NCBI GenBank assembly: GCA_947474545.1
Contig: CANJJI010000006.1
Location: 1-58,232 of the forward strand
Origin: Beijerinckiaceae bacterium
GTDB lineage: Bacteria; Pseudomonadota; Alphaproteobacteria; Rhizobiales; Beijerinckiaceae
Direction of reading: 5' to 3'
Length of the DNA stretch: 58,232 nucleotides
Made by a program: the position numbers and the translations under genes. This document shows, piece by piece, positions 36,350-46,957 of the stretch (the stretch's first letter is position 1; each line of letters opens with the position of its first letter). The notes beneath the pieces were generated by a model. The model was given only the letters and a program-made list of their open reading frames with translations. It made no database searches and was not told the origin of the DNA.

Positions 36350-37479
36350 TTTTCGATGCGCTCCGCAATTTCAGACCGTGGCCGCTTGCGTGTAACTGCC
36401 AGCAGAAAACCCATCGCCAGACCGATGGAAATCAGCGACGAACCGCCATAGGAGATGAACGGCAACGTCATACCCTTGGCCGGCATCAGGTTGAGATTGA
36501 CCGCCATGTTGATTGTGCTCTGCACACCGAACAACATCACCAGACCAGCCGTTGCGAAGCGGCAGAACGGGTCTTCATTGCGCGAAGAAACGATCAACCC
36601 GCGCAACACAACAAAGGCAAAGATCGACATCAGAAAGATGCAGGCAATAACGCCGAACTCTTCGCCCGTGACGGCGAAAATAAAGTCAGTATGCGAATCC
36701 GGAAGGATACGCTTGTAAGTCCCTTCACCCGGGCCCTTTCCAAACCAGCCGCCAGAAACAAAACTTTCCATCGCCGTATCGACCTGGAATGTGCTTGTCG
36801 TGCCGGTTGAAGCCGTTTCGGGATACAGAAACTTGTCGATGCGCGAGCGCACGTGGCTGAGCCAGTGATAGGCCGCAACGACGCCCAGAAAACCGATGCC
36901 CCCGATGCCCGCAACCCAGATCCAGTGAAGCCCCGCCATGAAGAAAAGGCTCGCCCAGACAATGGATATCAACATCGTCTGCCCGAAATCAGGTTGCATC
37001 ATCAGCGGCGTAATTGTGAGCGGCAGCAGCAACAAGGCAAGCATATTGCCCGGCATGTCGTTGCGCCGCGCCCCTTCGGAAAAAGCCCAGGCGGCAAGCA
37101 CAACAAAAGCCGGCTTCACGAATTCTGACGGCTGTATGCCGAAAATCCAGCGCCGCGCGCCCTTCACTTCCGCCCCCCACAGTAGCGAGGCGACGACCAT
37201 ACCCATCCCCAATATGAATACGAACAGCGCCGCACGACGTACTTGCCGCGGCGAGAGAAACGAAGTCGCCAGCATCAGCAGGCCCGCAGGCACAAGATAA
37301 AGAATTTGCCGGTTCACAAAGTGAAAGGGTGCAAGCCCCAAACGTTCGGCTACAGGCGGAGAACCCGCCAGCGTCAACACAACCCCAAGCACGATCAGCG
37401 CCGTGATCGCTGAAATAAACCAGCGATCGACTGTCCACCACCAGTCAGATACCCAGGACCTTTCCGCGCGAGACATCAT
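36346..37479 (-). CDS. ftsW: SEDS glycosyltransferase FtsW
   Basis: Polytopic SEDS-family peptidoglycan polymerase of the division machinery, 377 residues with about ten hydrophobic segments. Family marks are RRWIFGIQPSEFVKPAFV, the MMQPDFGQTMLI segment, and LPDSHTDFIFAVTGEEFG with the catalytic Asp region. The end is MTLPFISYGGSSLI and a short basic tail. It works with the transpeptidase FtsI encoded in the same cluster. Both ends overlap their neighbours (murD and murG) by four bases. Confidence 0.96.
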   Translation of the reverse strand: MMSRAERSWVSDWWWTVDRWFISAITALIVLGVVLTLAGSPPVAERLGLAPFHFVNRQILYLVPAGLLMLATSFLSPRQVRRAALFVFILGMGMVVASLLWGAEVKGARRWIFGIQPSEFVKPAFVVLAAWAFSEGARRNDMPGNMLALLLLPLTITPLMMQPDFGQTMLISIVWASLFFMAGLHWIWVAGIGGIGFLGVVAAYHWLSHVRSRIDKFLYPETASTGTTSTFQVDTAMESFVSGGWFGKGPGEGTYKRILPDSHTDFIFAVTGEEFGVIACIFLMSIFAFVVLRGLIVSSRNEDPFCRFATAGLVMLFGVQSTINMAVNLNLMPAKGMTLPFISYGGSSLISIGLAMGFLLAVTRKRPRSEIAERIEK

Positions 37480-38927
37480 GATGGCTTCTCCTGACTTGCC
37501 GGATGGAGTTCACGCGCATCGCTTTGCATGGCCGCAACAAGACTTGCAGCGAGCGACCGGAACGCATCCCCTCGCACTTCGTAATTGGCAAACTGGTCAT
37601 AGGATGCGCAAGCTGGCGAGAGCAAAACAACCGGCTGCTTCGTATTGCATGCGTGCGCGTCGGTCGCCGCTGCCGACAAGGCCGCATCAAGCGTCCTGCA
37701 GACTACGAAATCAACATTGTTCAAGCCGAGCGTTCTGGCGAAATCGTCAGCCGCAGTCCCGATAAGATAAGCTTTACGCACGCGATCCATGAGCGGCATC
37801 AACGGGGCGATGCCACCCTCCTTCATCTGGCCACCGGCAATCCAGAATATATCATTGAAGGACAGAAGAGCCTTTTCGGCGGCATCCGCATTGGTGGCCT
37901 TTGAGTCATTGATAAAGACTACATGGCCAATGCGGCCGACTTCTTCCATACGATGCGGCAGACCAGGAAAAGTCTTCAAGCCCTCAACAATCGTTTCAAG
38001 CGGGAACCGCCAGAGATGCATGATTCCCGTCGCAAATGCGGCATTCTGAACGTTGTGCGCGCCCCGCAGAGTCGCAATCCCCGCAGTGTCGCCGATAACT
38101 TTGCCGGCGCCATCATGTAGCGTAGAGACGATCTTTGTCCCGTCAGCAAAAACACCGCGCCTTAACCTGCGATGGATGGACACGGGGCATGTGAAACGCG
38201 TTGCATCCTCACCCAGAATGTTTTCACGCGCCTTGCCGATTTCCCAGCAGTAGCGATCATCAACCCCAACTAGCGCCATCTTCGAAGCCGTTATCATACG
38301 GGCTTTTACAGCGGCGTATTTTTCCATTGTGCCATGACGATCGATATGATCGGGTGACAGATTGATCAATGCCCCGACCGTCGGGTTAAGTGAAGGCGCC
38401 AGATCAATCTGGAATGACGAGACTTCGATCACGTGCATGCGTTCATGCGAAGGCGGCATCAGTTCGAGTATGGGCGTGCCAATGTTGCCGCCCAGTTGCA
38501 CATCGATGCCTGCTTCAGATAACAGATGTGCTGTCAAAGCCGTTGTTGTCGACTTGCCATTGGTGCCTGTGATAGCGACGAACGGAGACCCCGGCGCAAT
38601 CGCTGCGCGTTCTCTGCAAAACAATTCGAGATCGCCGATGATTTCGACGCCTGCTGCGTGTGCTTTTTCGACAGTCCAATGCGGCTTGGGATGCGTTAGC
38701 GGCACACCCGGACTGAGGACAAAACTTTCAAAGTTGGACCAATCCTGTTTATCGAGATCGCCAACATCGATGCCCTCATTGCCTGCACGCGCGCGGGCCG
38801 GTGCGCTATCGTCCCAGGCCAGCACGTGCGCGCCTCCCGCAACCAGCGCACGCGCTGTTGCAAGACCCGATCCGCCAAGACCGAACAGCGCAACTCGTTT
38901 TCCAGAAAAGCAGGTGACTGGAGTCAT
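37476..38927 (-). CDS. murD: UDP-N-acetylmuramoylalanine--D-glutamate ligase
   Basis: Mur ligase adding D-Glu, 483 residues. The N-terminal Rossmann domain has VALFGLGGSGLATARAL (12-28), the ATP site is GTNGKST at 121-127, and later motifs include NLSPDHIDRHG and FINDSKATNADAAEKAL. The C-terminal domain has VLLSPACASYDQFANYEVRGDAF, the usual D-Glu-binding block. It is slightly longer than E. coli MurD (438 residues), mostly by a Gln/Glu-rich tail. It lies one base from mraY and overlaps ftsW. Confidence 0.97.
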   Translation of the reverse strand: MTPVTCFSGKRVALFGLGGSGLATARALVAGGAHVLAWDDSAPARARAGNEGIDVGDLDKQDWSNFESFVLSPGVPLTHPKPHWTVEKAHAAGVEIIGDLELFCRERAAIAPGSPFVAITGTNGKSTTTALTAHLLSEAGIDVQLGGNIGTPILELMPPSHERMHVIEVSSFQIDLAPSLNPTVGALINLSPDHIDRHGTMEKYAAVKARMITASKMALVGVDDRYCWEIGKARENILGEDATRFTCPVSIHRRLRRGVFADGTKIVSTLHDGAGKVIGDTAGIATLRGAHNVQNAAFATGIMHLWRFPLETIVEGLKTFPGLPHRMEEVGRIGHVVFINDSKATNADAAEKALLSFNDIFWIAGGQMKEGGIAPLMPLMDRVRKAYLIGTAADDFARTLGLNNVDFVVCRTLDAALSAAATDAHACNTKQPVVLLSPACASYDQFANYEVRGDAFRSLAASLVAAMQSDARELHPASQEKPS

Positions 38928-38928
38928 T

Positions 38929-40011
38929 TCACCTCACCTTGAGTGTTGCAAGGCCAATCATGGCCAGAACGAATGCGCAAATCCACAAGCGGATAACAAT
39001 TTGCGGCTCCTGCCATCCCATTTTTTCCAGATGATGATGAAACGGCGCCATACGAAAGACACGCTTGCCTGTAAGCTTGAAGGATACCACTTGGACGATG
39101 ACAGACAAAGCTTCAAGAACAAATAACCCGCCCACAATGCCCAGCACGATTTCATGTTTCACTGCGACAGCAATACTGCCAAGCAATCCGCCAAGCGCAA
39201 GCGATCCGGTATCGCCCATGAAAATCTGCGCAGGTGGCGCATTGAACCAGAGAAAGCCCAGCCCCGCCCCAATAAGCGAACCGACCACCACCGCCAATTC
39301 GCCTGTACCAGGAACATAATTGATGCCGAGATAGGTCGCGAACACGATATTGCCAGCAAGCCACGCAATCGCACCAAATGTTCCCGCCGCAATCATCACA
39401 GGAACAATCGCAAGACCATCAAGTCCGTCTGTTAGATTAACTGCATTGCCTGTTCCGACGATGACAAAGGGCGCGAAAACCAGAAAGAAATAGCCGAGAT
39501 CAAGCGCAAAACCATTCACTAGGGGAATCGCGAGTCCCGTCATATTATTGGGACCGAAATACATCATGGCGGCGCTAGCCGCACCGGCAACCAATATCTC
39601 CAGCGAGAGCCGCGCCTTGCCGGAAAAGCCATTGTGGCTCTGCTTGGTGACCTTGAGATAGTCGTCATAGAAGCCGATAGCGCCGAAACCCAGCGTAACC
39701 AACAATACGATCCAGACGAAGTGATTTTTGAGATTGCCCCAGAGCAATGTCGAGACAACCACGCCAGACAGGATCATCAGGCCGCCCATGGTTGGCGTGC
39801 CTTTCTTTGTCAAAAGATGACTTTCCGGACCATCTTCGCGAATGGGTTGCCCTTTGCCCTGCTTCAGCCTGAGCGCTGTAATGATGGCAGGTCCGAAATA
39901 AAACACAAACAGCAACGCCGTCGCTGTCGCACCTGCAGTGCGAAACGTGATGTATCGAAACAGATTGAGCGGACCCAATATGTTGGCGAAGTCCGCCAGA
40001 AAGCTCAGCAT
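38929..40011 (-). CDS. mraY: phospho-MurNAc-pentapeptide translocase MraY
   Basis: Integral membrane enzyme that makes lipid I from UDP-MurNAc-pentapeptide and undecaprenyl phosphate, 360 residues with about ten membrane segments. Conserved cytoplasmic loops are visible: [21 protein letters not shown] (the magnesium-binding Asp pair), [25 protein letters not shown] and the [15 protein letters not shown] loop with the His triplet. Length matches E. coli MraY (360). It starts four bases after the murF stop. Confidence 0.98.
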   Translation of the reverse strand: MLSFLADFANILGPLNLFRYITFRTAGATATALLFVFYFGPAIITALRLKQGKGQPIREDGPESHLLTKKGTPTMGGLMILSGVVVSTLLWGNLKNHFVWIVLLVTLGFGAIGFYDDYLKVTKQSHNGFSGKARLSLEILVAGAASAAMMYFGPNNMTGLAIPLVNGFALDLGYFFLVFAPFVIVGTGNAVNLTDGLDGLAIVPVMIAAGTFGAIAWLAGNIVFATYLGINYVPGTGELAVVVGSLIGAGLGFLWFNAPPAQIFMGDTGSLALGGLLGSIAVAVKHEIVLGIVGGLFVLEALSVIVQVVSFKLTGKRVFRMAPFHHHLEKMGWQEPQIVIRLWICAFVLAMIGLATLKVR

Positions 40012-40015
40012 AGAT

Positions 40016-41455
40016 CTAGTCCTGTTTTATCGGTTCTACTGTGTTTGCGGCGTATGCATCTTTGAGCGCTTTTACGAGTGGCCCCATCCGGCTGCCATTG
40101 GAGCCTTTCACCATCACAACATCGCCCGCGCGCACTTCAGAAAGAAGAGCATCGCGAATTTCTGCGGACGTCGTGGCCCACTTTGCACGCTGTCCAGTAT
40201 CCAGCGCCTCGAACAAAGATTGTGTTAGCGGCCCCGCCCCGAAGACCAGATCAACTTGATTGGCAGCAATATCCGCCGCCAGCTCGGCATGAAGCTTTGC
40301 GCCATTTGGTCCCAGCTCCAGCATGTCACCGATGACGGCGATCCGTCTTCCTTCCACGCCCGGTTCCGCTGCGCCAAGCAAGCCCAATGCGGCACGCATC
40401 GAGGCAGGATTGGCGTTATAACTTTCGTCAATGAGCGTAAAGACGCCTTCCGGAGTGAGAATTTCCGAACGTGCGCCCCGCCCGGCAGGCGGCTTGAATT
40501 CGATCAACGCCGCCGCGATCTCGGCAACATCAAGACCGAGCGCACGCCCAGCCAACAGAACTGCAAGTGAGTTCAGCGCGATATGTTTACCTGGCGCACC
40601 TATGCGATACCGTAGATCGATGCCGAGAATCCAGGCATCCACAACACAGCCGTCTTCGTCGTTTTTAACAGCTATCAAGCGCGCGTCAGATTTCTCATCT
40701 TCGCCAAAGCTAAGAACCTGGGATGCTTGGGTCAATTTCGCAGCCGCACGCAAACGTTCGAACTGCGCGATATCGCGGTGTATTATGGCAACGCCATTTG
40801 GCTCAAGTCCGCTAAATATCTCCGCCTTGGCGTCCGCAATTGAATCAACGGACTCAAAAGCTTCCAGATGCACAGGAGCCACTGTCGTGACGACTGCCAC
40901 ATGCGGACGCACCATTGCTACAAGCGGCGTAATTTCGCCTGCATGATTCATCCCGATTTCAAAGACGCCAAACCGGGATTGCGCAGGCATGCGCGCAAGT
41001 GTCAGCGGCACGCCCCAATGATTGTTATAGGAGGCTGCCGAAGCATGCGTTTCGCCAAATTCCGAGAGCACAAGCCGCAGCATTTCCTTTGTGCCAGTCT
41101 TTCCGACAGATCCAGTCACAGCAACTATTCCAGCACGTGTGCGCTCCCGCGCGCGCCGGCCCAAAGATTCCAGAGACGCTAGAACATCCCGCACGACGAA
41201 TAGCGAACCCGTGCCCTTCAATTCATCCGCGTGGGCTTCATCAACGACCGCCGCCTCAGCCCCCGCTTCGAACGCCGCTTTGACATAATCATGACCGTCT
41301 GAATTCTCACCTTTGATCGCAAAATAGAGGTCACCCGGATGCAATGTGCGGGTATCAATCGATACGCCGAAAACAGCCTGCGGCAGCGCGCCGCCAGCGC
41401 GCGCACCCAACGCCGTAATGAGGTTGAAACCGTTCCACAACGGTGTCCTGTTCAT
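40016..41455 (-). CDS. murF: UDP-MurNAc-tripeptide--D-alanyl-D-alanine ligase
   Basis: Mur ligase adding the D-Ala-D-Ala dipeptide, 479 residues. It has the N-terminal uridine-binding segment [24 protein letters not shown] site [34 protein letters not shown] and [15 protein letters not shown], all typical. The start codon overlaps the murE stop by four bases. The substrate dipeptide is made by Ddl, whose gene is now separated from the rest of the mur genes by the inserted segment. Confidence 0.97.
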   Translation of the reverse strand: MNRTPLWNGFNLITALGARAGGALPQAVFGVSIDTRTLHPGDLYFAIKGENSDGHDYVKAAFEAGAEAAVVDEAHADELKGTGSLFVVRDVLASLESLGRRARERTRAGIVAVTGSVGKTGTKEMLRLVLSEFGETHASAASYNNHWGVPLTLARMPAQSRFGVFEIGMNHAGEITPLVAMVRPHVAVVTTVAPVHLEAFESVDSIADAKAEIFSGLEPNGVAIIHRDIAQFERLRAAAKLTQASQVLSFGEDEKSDARLIAVKNDEDGCVVDAWILGIDLRYRIGAPGKHIALNSLAVLLAGRALGLDVAEIAAALIEFKPPAGRGARSEILTPEGVFTLIDESYNANPASMRAALGLLGAAEPGVEGRRIAVIGDMLELGPNGAKLHAELAADIAANQVDLVFGAGPLTQSLFEALDTGQRAKWATTSAEIRDALLSEVRAGDVVMVKGSNGSRMGPLVKALKDAYAANTVEPIKQD

Positions 41456-42924
41456 ACCCTTGTGCCCTTTACAGACAACGCCGAGATAGCCTCGCGTACA
41501 GCCTCATGATCGGAAAAGTGAAGAACCGTGTCGCCAACAATCTGGCCGGTTTCATGGCCTTTCCCCGCGACAATCAGGGCATCGCCGCTGCCAAGCATCG
41601 CGATCGCCGCGTTGATTGCGGAAGTACGATCGCCAATTTCGATGGCGCCAGGAGCCGCATCAAGAATCGCAGCGCGAATTTTCGCTGGCGCTTCGGATCG
41701 CGGATTATCGTCTGTAACAATAACGACATCCGCGTTGCGTACGGCTATTTCGCCCATGATGGGACGCTTGCCTGCATCGCGATCCCCGCCGCATCCGAAC
41801 ACCACAATCAATTTACCCCGAGTTACGGGACGCAAGGCCTGCAAAACCTTTTCCAGCGCATCCGGTTTATGGGCATAGTCCACGAAGACAGGCGCCCCTC
41901 TGAACTCGCCGACCCGTTCCAGCCGTCCGGGCGCGCCTTCAAGATGTTCAAGCGCAGTAAATACACGCCCCGGATCGCTGCCCGACGATATGCAGAGGCC
42001 CGCAGCAACAAGCGCGTTGGAAGCCATGAATGCGCCAGCAAGCGGCAGAACAAACTTATAACGCTTGCCTTCGTATTGAATATGTAACTGTGTCTGCGAA
42101 GCTTCACTGACAGCTTCAATGATCTTGATATCCGCACCATGCCGGCCTGTCGTCATGACAACAAGTCCGCGATCACGGCAGACTTTGATAACCTGGCCTG
42201 CCACTTCGCTGTCCGCATCAACCACTGCGCCCTGCCCGGCCTTCAGCAATGAATTGAAAAGCCGCATTTTAGCCGCCAGATAACTTTCAAGGTCCGGATG
42301 ATAATCAAGATGGTCGCGCGATAGATTTGTAAAGCCGCCGGCCGACAACCGCACACCATCAAGACGGTATTGATCGAGACCATGCGAAGAAGCTTCCATC
42401 GCAAGATGCGTAACGCCTTCCCTGGCCAATTGATCAAGCGTCTTGTGCAGCGAAACAGGGTCCGGCGTAGTGAGCGAGCCATAGACAGCGCCGGACGGCG
42501 TAATAACGCCGGTCGTTCCGAGCGCCGCCGCCTGCTCTCCACACTGAAGCCATATTTGGCGAACAAACGCAGCGACCGATGTCTTGCCGCTTGTGCCCGT
42601 AACAGCAACGATTGTCTGGGGCTGGAGCGGATAGAAGGCGGCTGCCGCATGCGCCAAAGCAAGCCGCACATCTTCGACTTCGATCCAATAAACGCCCAGC
42701 GCAGGATCTGCGGGCGCTTTGTGACAAACGACGGCGACCGCACCCGCTGCTATCGCTTGCGCTGCAAAGGCAAGTCCGTCGGCTTTCGTTCCAGACACAG
42801 CAAAGAAAACATAGCCCGGTTTTATTGTACGGCTATCGGCGCTCAGGCCAGCGACGGAACAGGCGCTGGCATCGGGCGCCAGCGCTTGTTTCGAAAGCAG
42901 ATCAGATAGCGTTTTCAGCGCCAT
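41452..42924 (-). CDS. murE: UDP-MurNAc-tripeptide ligase, meso-diaminopimelate type
   Basis: Mur ligase adding the third stem residue, 490 residues. ATP site GTSGKTS at 110-116; ASSHGLDQYRLDG; LSRDHLDYH; and the amino-acid selecting motif DNPRSE, which marks enzymes that add meso-diaminopimelate, as expected for a Gram-negative. Its start overlaps ftsI by ten bases and its end overlaps murF by four. No anomaly seen. Confidence 0.97.
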   Translation of the reverse strand: MALKTLSDLLSKQALAPDASACSVAGLSADSRTIKPGYVFFAVSGTKADGLAFAAQAIAAGAVAVVCHKAPADPALGVYWIEVEDVRLALAHAAAAFYPLQPQTIVAVTGTSGKTSVAAFVRQIWLQCGEQAAALGTTGVITPSGAVYGSLTTPDPVSLHKTLDQLAREGVTHLAMEASSHGLDQYRLDGVRLSAGGFTNLSRDHLDYHPDLESYLAAKMRLFNSLLKAGQGAVVDADSEVAGQVIKVCRDRGLVVMTTGRHGADIKIIEAVSEASQTQLHIQYEGKRYKFVLPLAGAFMASNALVAAGLCISSGSDPGRVFTALEHLEGAPGRLERVGEFRGAPVFVDYAHKPDALEKVLQALRPVTRGKLIVVFGCGGDRDAGKRPIMGEIAVRNADVVIVTDDNPRSEAPAKIRAAILDAAPGAIEIGDRTSAINAAIAMLGSGDALIVAGKGHETGQIVGDTVLHFSDHEAVREAISALSVKGTRV

Positions 42925-44783
42925 TGTCTGCCTTCCGTCGGAAGTCCATAGCCGCTGCGCGCAACAACTGGAAACGGCGCAGATGGCATATCATCGCGCG
43001 GCGGCAGACCGAGAATAGGCGATACGCGCTCAATGATCCTGCCAGTGACGGCGCCGGCATTCCACGCAGCCGTACGCTGACCTTTGGTTTCCGGCACCGC
43101 CTGAGGCTCATCATATAGCGTGAGGATGAGATAACGCGGTTTGTCCGACGGCATGATTGCGGTGAAGGTCGTCAACACCCTGTCATTGGAATATCTGCCG
43201 TTGACGACTTTGTTCGCGGTGCCTGTTTTTCCGCCCGCATAATAGCCAGCGACATCGATCTTCTTGGCCGATCCGACTTCAGCGTTCAGACGCATGAGAT
43301 AGCGCATCATCTCGCTGGTTTCCGGGGCAATGACTTGCGGCGCGCTTTCTGGCGTCTCGTGTGTCTCGCTGTTGAGGAATGTCGGCTTCGTCAAACGGCC
43401 GCCATTCACCAGCGATGACACTGCCATCATTGCCTGCAGAGGCGCCACAGCCAAACCATGCCCGAACGCAATGGTGGCAGTGTTCAGTTCACCCCATCTT
43501 TTCGGCACAATCGGCGCAGCGCTTTCCGGCAGTTCCGTGAGCATCCGGCTGGTCTGCCCAAGTTTCGCGAGGAAGCTCTTGTGATGATCCACGCCTAACA
43601 TCAACGCCAGCCTGCCGGTACCGATGTTGGAAGAATATGTGAAAACCTCAGACACCGTCAGAGCGCGCGACTGCGCGTGAAAATCATGAATTCTGAATCG
43701 TCCAAGCGCCAGCGCCTGGCGCGCATCTATACGCGAGTTCAGTCTCACACGTTTTGAATCCAGCGCCATGGCGAGCGTCAACGCCTTGAATGTAGAACCC
43801 ATTTCAAAAACGCCAACCGACATACGGTTGATGTTTTTGTTTTCCAAGGCTTCTGAGGGATTATTGGGGTCAAAATCGGGCAACGAGGTCAATGCGACGA
43901 TCTCGCCTGTGTGCACATCCATGATGGCTGCCGCCGCTGCTTTTGCCTTGAAGGTCTTCATGCCCTTGAGCAATTCGTCACGCACGGCATGGGTGGCCTT
44001 GACATCGAGCGACAGTTTGATCGGCTTCAGGTCTTGCTGGTTCGTCCTGAAACCGGCGTTGGATAGTTCGCTCAGTCCCAGACTGTCGATATATTTTTCA
44101 ATCCCGGCAATTCCGTGATTGTCCTTGTCAGTGGAACCTAAAACATGTGCGCCGATGGGCCCATTGGGATAGACGCGCTTGTGCTCCGGCCAGAAACTGA
44201 CACCTGGCAGTCCCAAGCGGAAAATCTCGTCGCGCTCGGAAGGACTGATCCCGCGCTTGACCCAGACGAAGCCTTTTTTCGTGGAAAGCTTGGCGCGTAA
44301 TTCCTTAGCGTTCACGTCGGGCAAAATCGCCGTAAGGAGCTCGACTGCCTCGTCCTTGTCTATGATACGGTTGGGCTCTGCAAACAACGAGTTGATCTTC
44401 AGATCCGTCGCCAGAATTTCGCCATTGCGATCCAGAATATCCGGACGCGAGCGCGATTGTTCCGTCAAGGCCTCCCGATGCAGGCCAGCCGGATCAGGTT
44501 TGGCGCCCAGCCACACCAGTTTGGAAGCAATTACGACATAGACACAGGTAAATGCACAGGCGACCAGCTTGATGCGCAATCCACTTTTGCCAATGCGCGT
44601 GGAGAATATCGACGCCAGTTGCGCTTTAAGCCAATCCTTCCAACTGGCTTTAGACGGCGGCTGTTCAGCTGCAGATGGAGCATACTCAGAACCGCCAGCG
44701 TTCATTGGGAAAAGATCCGGTTCGCCCGTCGCGTAGCCGCGTCCATCATGTGCCGCTGATACGCGGATATCTGGCGTGTTCAT
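42915..44783 (-). CDS. ftsI: septal peptidoglycan transpeptidase FtsI (PBP3)
   Basis: Class B penicillin-binding protein that cross-links septal peptidoglycan, 622 residues. A cytoplasmic N-terminus of about 70 residues (long for the family) precedes a membrane segment at about 71-93. The pedestal domain follows with RPDILDRNGEILATDL (113-128). The transpeptidase domain has STFK at 330-333 (catalytic Ser330), SSN at 384-386 and KTGT at 519-522. It partners with FtsW. It overlaps ftsL by four bases and murE by ten. Confidence 0.97.
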   Translation of the reverse strand: MNTPDIRVSAAHDGRGYATGEPDLFPMNAGGSEYAPSAAEQPPSKASWKDWLKAQLASIFSTRIGKSGLRIKLVACAFTCVYVVIASKLVWLGAKPDPAGLHREALTEQSRSRPDILDRNGEILATDLKINSLFAEPNRIIDKDEAVELLTAILPDVNAKELRAKLSTKKGFVWVKRGISPSERDEIFRLGLPGVSFWPEHKRVYPNGPIGAHVLGSTDKDNHGIAGIEKYIDSLGLSELSNAGFRTNQQDLKPIKLSLDVKATHAVRDELLKGMKTFKAKAAAAAIMDVHTGEIVALTSLPDFDPNNPSEALENKNINRMSVGVFEMGSTFKALTLAMALDSKRVRLNSRIDARQALALGRFRIHDFHAQSRALTVSEVFTYSSNIGTGRLALMLGVDHHKSFLAKLGQTSRMLTELPESAAPIVPKRWGELNTATIAFGHGLAVAPLQAMMAVSSLVNGGRLTKPTFLNSETHETPESAPQVIAPETSEMMRYLMRLNAEVGSAKKIDVAGYYAGGKTGTANKVVNGRYSNDRVLTTFTAIMPSDKPRYLILTLYDEPQAVPETKGQRTAAWNAGAVTGRIIERVSPILGLPPRDDMPSAPFPVVARSGYGLPTEGRQWR

Positions 44784-45190
44784 GGCGATTTCGGTTTCCT
44801 GCTGGAGGGTGTCGTCTGGCCCGAGGCCACCGCGGGAGACGCCGGCGTATTTGTCGGTTCTGACAGGCCCAGCATTTCCAGCTTACGGCCGATGGAATCA
44901 ACTTTCGGCGGGCGTTCAGGCAGTTCCTGAATGGTGCCGATCTGAAGCAGGTCAAGTTGTTGCAGATCGAGATGCTTGTCCGCAAGAGCCTGAATAAATT
45001 CGGGGCGTGTCAGGTGCGCCCATTCGGCGCGCAATATTCCGATCTGGGCTTGCAATGCCTTGTTAGCGTTGCGTGTCTTTTTCAGCCGCTCTGAATAAAG
45101 AATGGTTTCGTACTTGATGGAATAGGCATAGGCAGCCGATCCCATCAGGGCAAAAATTGCAAACATGTTAAGATAACGGCCGATCTTCAT
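44780..45190 (-). CDS. ftsL: cell division protein FtsL
   Basis: Small bitopic protein, 136 residues. A short basic cytoplasmic end and one membrane segment ([20 protein letters not shown]) lead into a heptad-like helix ([26 protein letters not shown]), the coiled coil that pairs with FtsB. The [19 protein letters not shown] block is typical of alphaproteobacterial FtsL. The tail is rich in Pro, Ser and Thr and probably unfolded. Position between rsmH and ftsI, with four-base overlaps on both sides, supports the call more than sequence alone does. Confidence 0.9.
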   Translation of the reverse strand: MKIGRYLNMFAIFALMGSAAYAYSIKYETILYSERLKKTRNANKALQAQIGILRAEWAHLTRPEFIQALADKHLDLQQLDLLQIGTIQELPERPPKVDSIGRKLEMLGLSEPTNTPASPAVASGQTTPSSRKPKSP

Positions 45191-46191
45191 GGCCTGCCTT
45201 TCTTGCCGGCTGGACCGGCGGCCGCGCCAGTGCGGATCGCGTATCGCAAACGGGCCGATCGCGCGCGGGGGTTGGCGGCGCTTTCTTCTGCGCTGGCGGT
45301 CACGGGCTGCTTGCCCTCAAGCGTAAATGTGAATTCGGGCAATGGTGGCTCGCCGGGCAATAGTCGCGATCGCGCTTGCCCGCGTCCCGCCCGCTCGGCA
45401 AAAAACTGCTTTACGATGCGATCTTCCAGCGAATGAAAGCTCACGACGACAAGGCGTCCGCCAGGCTTCAGGATGCGCTCGGCTGCTTCCAGTGCCCGCT
45501 GCAATTCGCCAAGTTCATCATTTACAGCGATACGAAGCGCCTGAAAGGTGCGCGTCGCAGGATGAATTTCATTGGGCTTGTGATGTACAATACGCGCGAT
45601 CAACGAGGAAAGCTGCAACGTCGATGTGAAAGGCGTGCGGATACGGTCCATCGCGATCGCTTTCGCGATCTTGCGCGACAGGCGTTCCTCACCATAGCGA
45701 TAGATGAGATTGGCGAGCTCTTCCTCATCCGTCTCGTTGACGATATCGGCTGCGCTACGCCCACTGGATTCCATGCGCATATCGAGCGGGCCGTCGTGGC
45801 GGAACGAAAATCCGCGCCCGGCCTGATCAAGCTGCATCGAGGACACGCCGATGTCGAGAACGACGCCATCGACGCTGGCAAATCCAAGCCTTCGCGCCAC
45901 GCTATCAAGTTCGCCAAACCGCGCCGGTTCAAGCATGAGCCTGCCGGACATGTCAGAAACCAGAGATTGTCCAGCTCCAATCGCAGAAGGGTCGCGATCC
46001 AACGCGATGACCCGCACATCCGCTGCCGCCAGAAGTGCGCGCGTATAACCGCCTGCACCGAATGTACCATCAATGATGATCTGACCGTCGAGCGGATGCA
46101 GCGCAGAGATGACCGCCTCGAGGAGGACAGGAATGTGCCGGGCTGGTCCGCCAACGGCAGGAGTTAGTGACCCGCCGTGCCCCGCACTCAT
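45187..46191 (-). CDS. rsmH: 16S rRNA m4C1402 methyltransferase RsmH
   Basis: SAM-dependent enzyme methylating N4 of C1402 in 16S rRNA, 334 residues. The start at 46191 overlaps the mraZ stop as ATGA; the frame is open to 46872 but the extra part merely crosses mraZ. It has [13 protein letters not shown] at the start, SAM-binding [10 protein letters not shown] at 41-50, [28 protein letters not shown] and [13 protein letters not shown]. The tail is basic. Also known as mraW. Confidence 0.96.
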   Translation of the reverse strand: MSAGHGGSLTPAVGGPARHIPVLLEAVISALHPLDGQIIIDGTFGAGGYTRALLAAADVRVIALDRDPSAIGAGQSLVSDMSGRLMLEPARFGELDSVARRLGFASVDGVVLDIGVSSMQLDQAGRGFSFRHDGPLDMRMESSGRSAADIVNETDEEELANLIYRYGEERLSRKIAKAIAMDRIRTPFTSTLQLSSLIARIVHHKPNEIHPATRTFQALRIAVNDELGELQRALEAAERILKPGGRLVVVSFHSLEDRIVKQFFAERAGRGQARSRLLPGEPPLPEFTFTLEGKQPVTASAEESAANPRARSARLRYAIRTGAAAGPAGKKGRP

Positions 46192-46709
46192 TCCTGTACT
46201 CCCCGAGGCTGCGGTTGAGCCTGATGCGAATTGTTTTGCGCACCCGCCCCCACATGTCTGGCCCCCAGCTGCTTCCGCAGTTCGCGCACCTGATTTCTGG
46301 CCTCTTCCAGATGCGAACGAAAACGCGCCGGTTCCCAGATTTGAAACTTGTATCCCTGCCCCACGAAGGTCACTTCGGACGTAAGTCCCGCAAAGTCCTT
46401 CAACGAGTCCGTCAAAATGATACGGCCCTCCGCATCCATTTTCAGCGTCTCGCTCACGCCCATCAACGCAACTGAATAGACATCGTGCTCCGGCGTGTAG
46501 GGCCTGAAATGATCCAGCAAACCGTCGATCTGCCGTATCAACCCATTCCCGCCGCAATCCAGCGCCTGCTGATCGAGCGAGGGGTGAACGTAGAGCCCCT
46601 CGAATCCGTCCTTCGCCATCACCGCCCTGAACGAGGCCGGTATGGAGACGCGGCCCTTGGAGTCGAGCCGGTTTGTAAAGTTTGCGACGAACCGATCCAG
46701 CACACGCAC
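46188..46709 (-). CDS. mraZ: transcriptional regulator MraZ
   Basis: Cluster regulator made of two SpoVT-AbrB-like halves, 173 residues. Each half carries the Asp-x3-Arg signature: DSKGR at 16-20 in [13 protein letters not shown], and DAEGR in [14 protein letters not shown]. The C-terminal tail after about 145 is Gln/Arg-rich and longer than in E. coli MraZ (152 residues). The likely start is the GTG at 46709 (GTG-CGT-GTG-CTG); a second GTG two codons later is possible. In E. coli MraZ represses its own operon through TGGGN repeats; matching repeats lie 143-177 bases upstream here. Confidence 0.93.
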   Translation of the reverse strand: MRVLDRFVANFTNRLDSKGRVSIPASFRAVMAKDGFEGLYVHPSLDQQALDCGGNGLIRQIDGLLDHFRPYTPEHDVYSVALMGVSETLKMDAEGRIILTDSLKDFAGLTSEVTFVGQGYKFQIWEPARFRSHLEEARNQVRELRKQLGARHVGAGAQNNSHQAQPQPRGVQE

Positions 46710-46851
46710 CCAACCTGCGGTCAGAAAGGCTTACGCCCTCTTTCCCGCTATTCACGCTGACGCTCCCGGTCACGAAGATTGGCGCGAAGTCATTCCAACG
46801 CGCCGGCGCGGGCCGGCCCGGAAACGGTCTCGGGCAAATCACTGAACTCGA

Positions 46852-46886
46852 CGGGATGATTTGGGATAGCATGGGATTTTATGGGA
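46852..46886. promoter_or_regulatory. MraZ operator, four 5-bp repeats
   Basis: On the plus strand CGGGA, TGGGA, TGGGA and TGGGA start at 46852, 46862, 46872 and 46882, each separated by exactly five bases (TGATT, TAGCA, TTTTA). This is the known MraZ-binding arrangement of TGGGN repeats with five-base spacers. On the minus strand the array includes TAAAAT (46881-46876), a good -10 candidate for mraZ transcription, with TTGACG just ahead of it. MraZ bound here would block that promoter, giving autorepression. The promoter assignment is inference; the repeat array is directly visible. Confidence 0.88.
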
Positions 46887-46945
46887 CGTCAATGGTGCAG
46901 TTGAGTCGAAACGGGACGGAGTCCTGCTCTGGCCCATTAGCTATT

Positions 46946-46957
46946 GTTAATATTAAC
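46946..46957. promoter_or_regulatory. 12-bp perfect AT-rich palindrome
   Basis: GTTAATATTAAC, a perfect dyad, lies in the 376-base region between mraZ and the divergent opgC-like gene. It could be an operator or part of a promoter for either. It contains TTAATATTAA, but without the seven-base spacing of a CtrA box. Confidence 0.4.
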
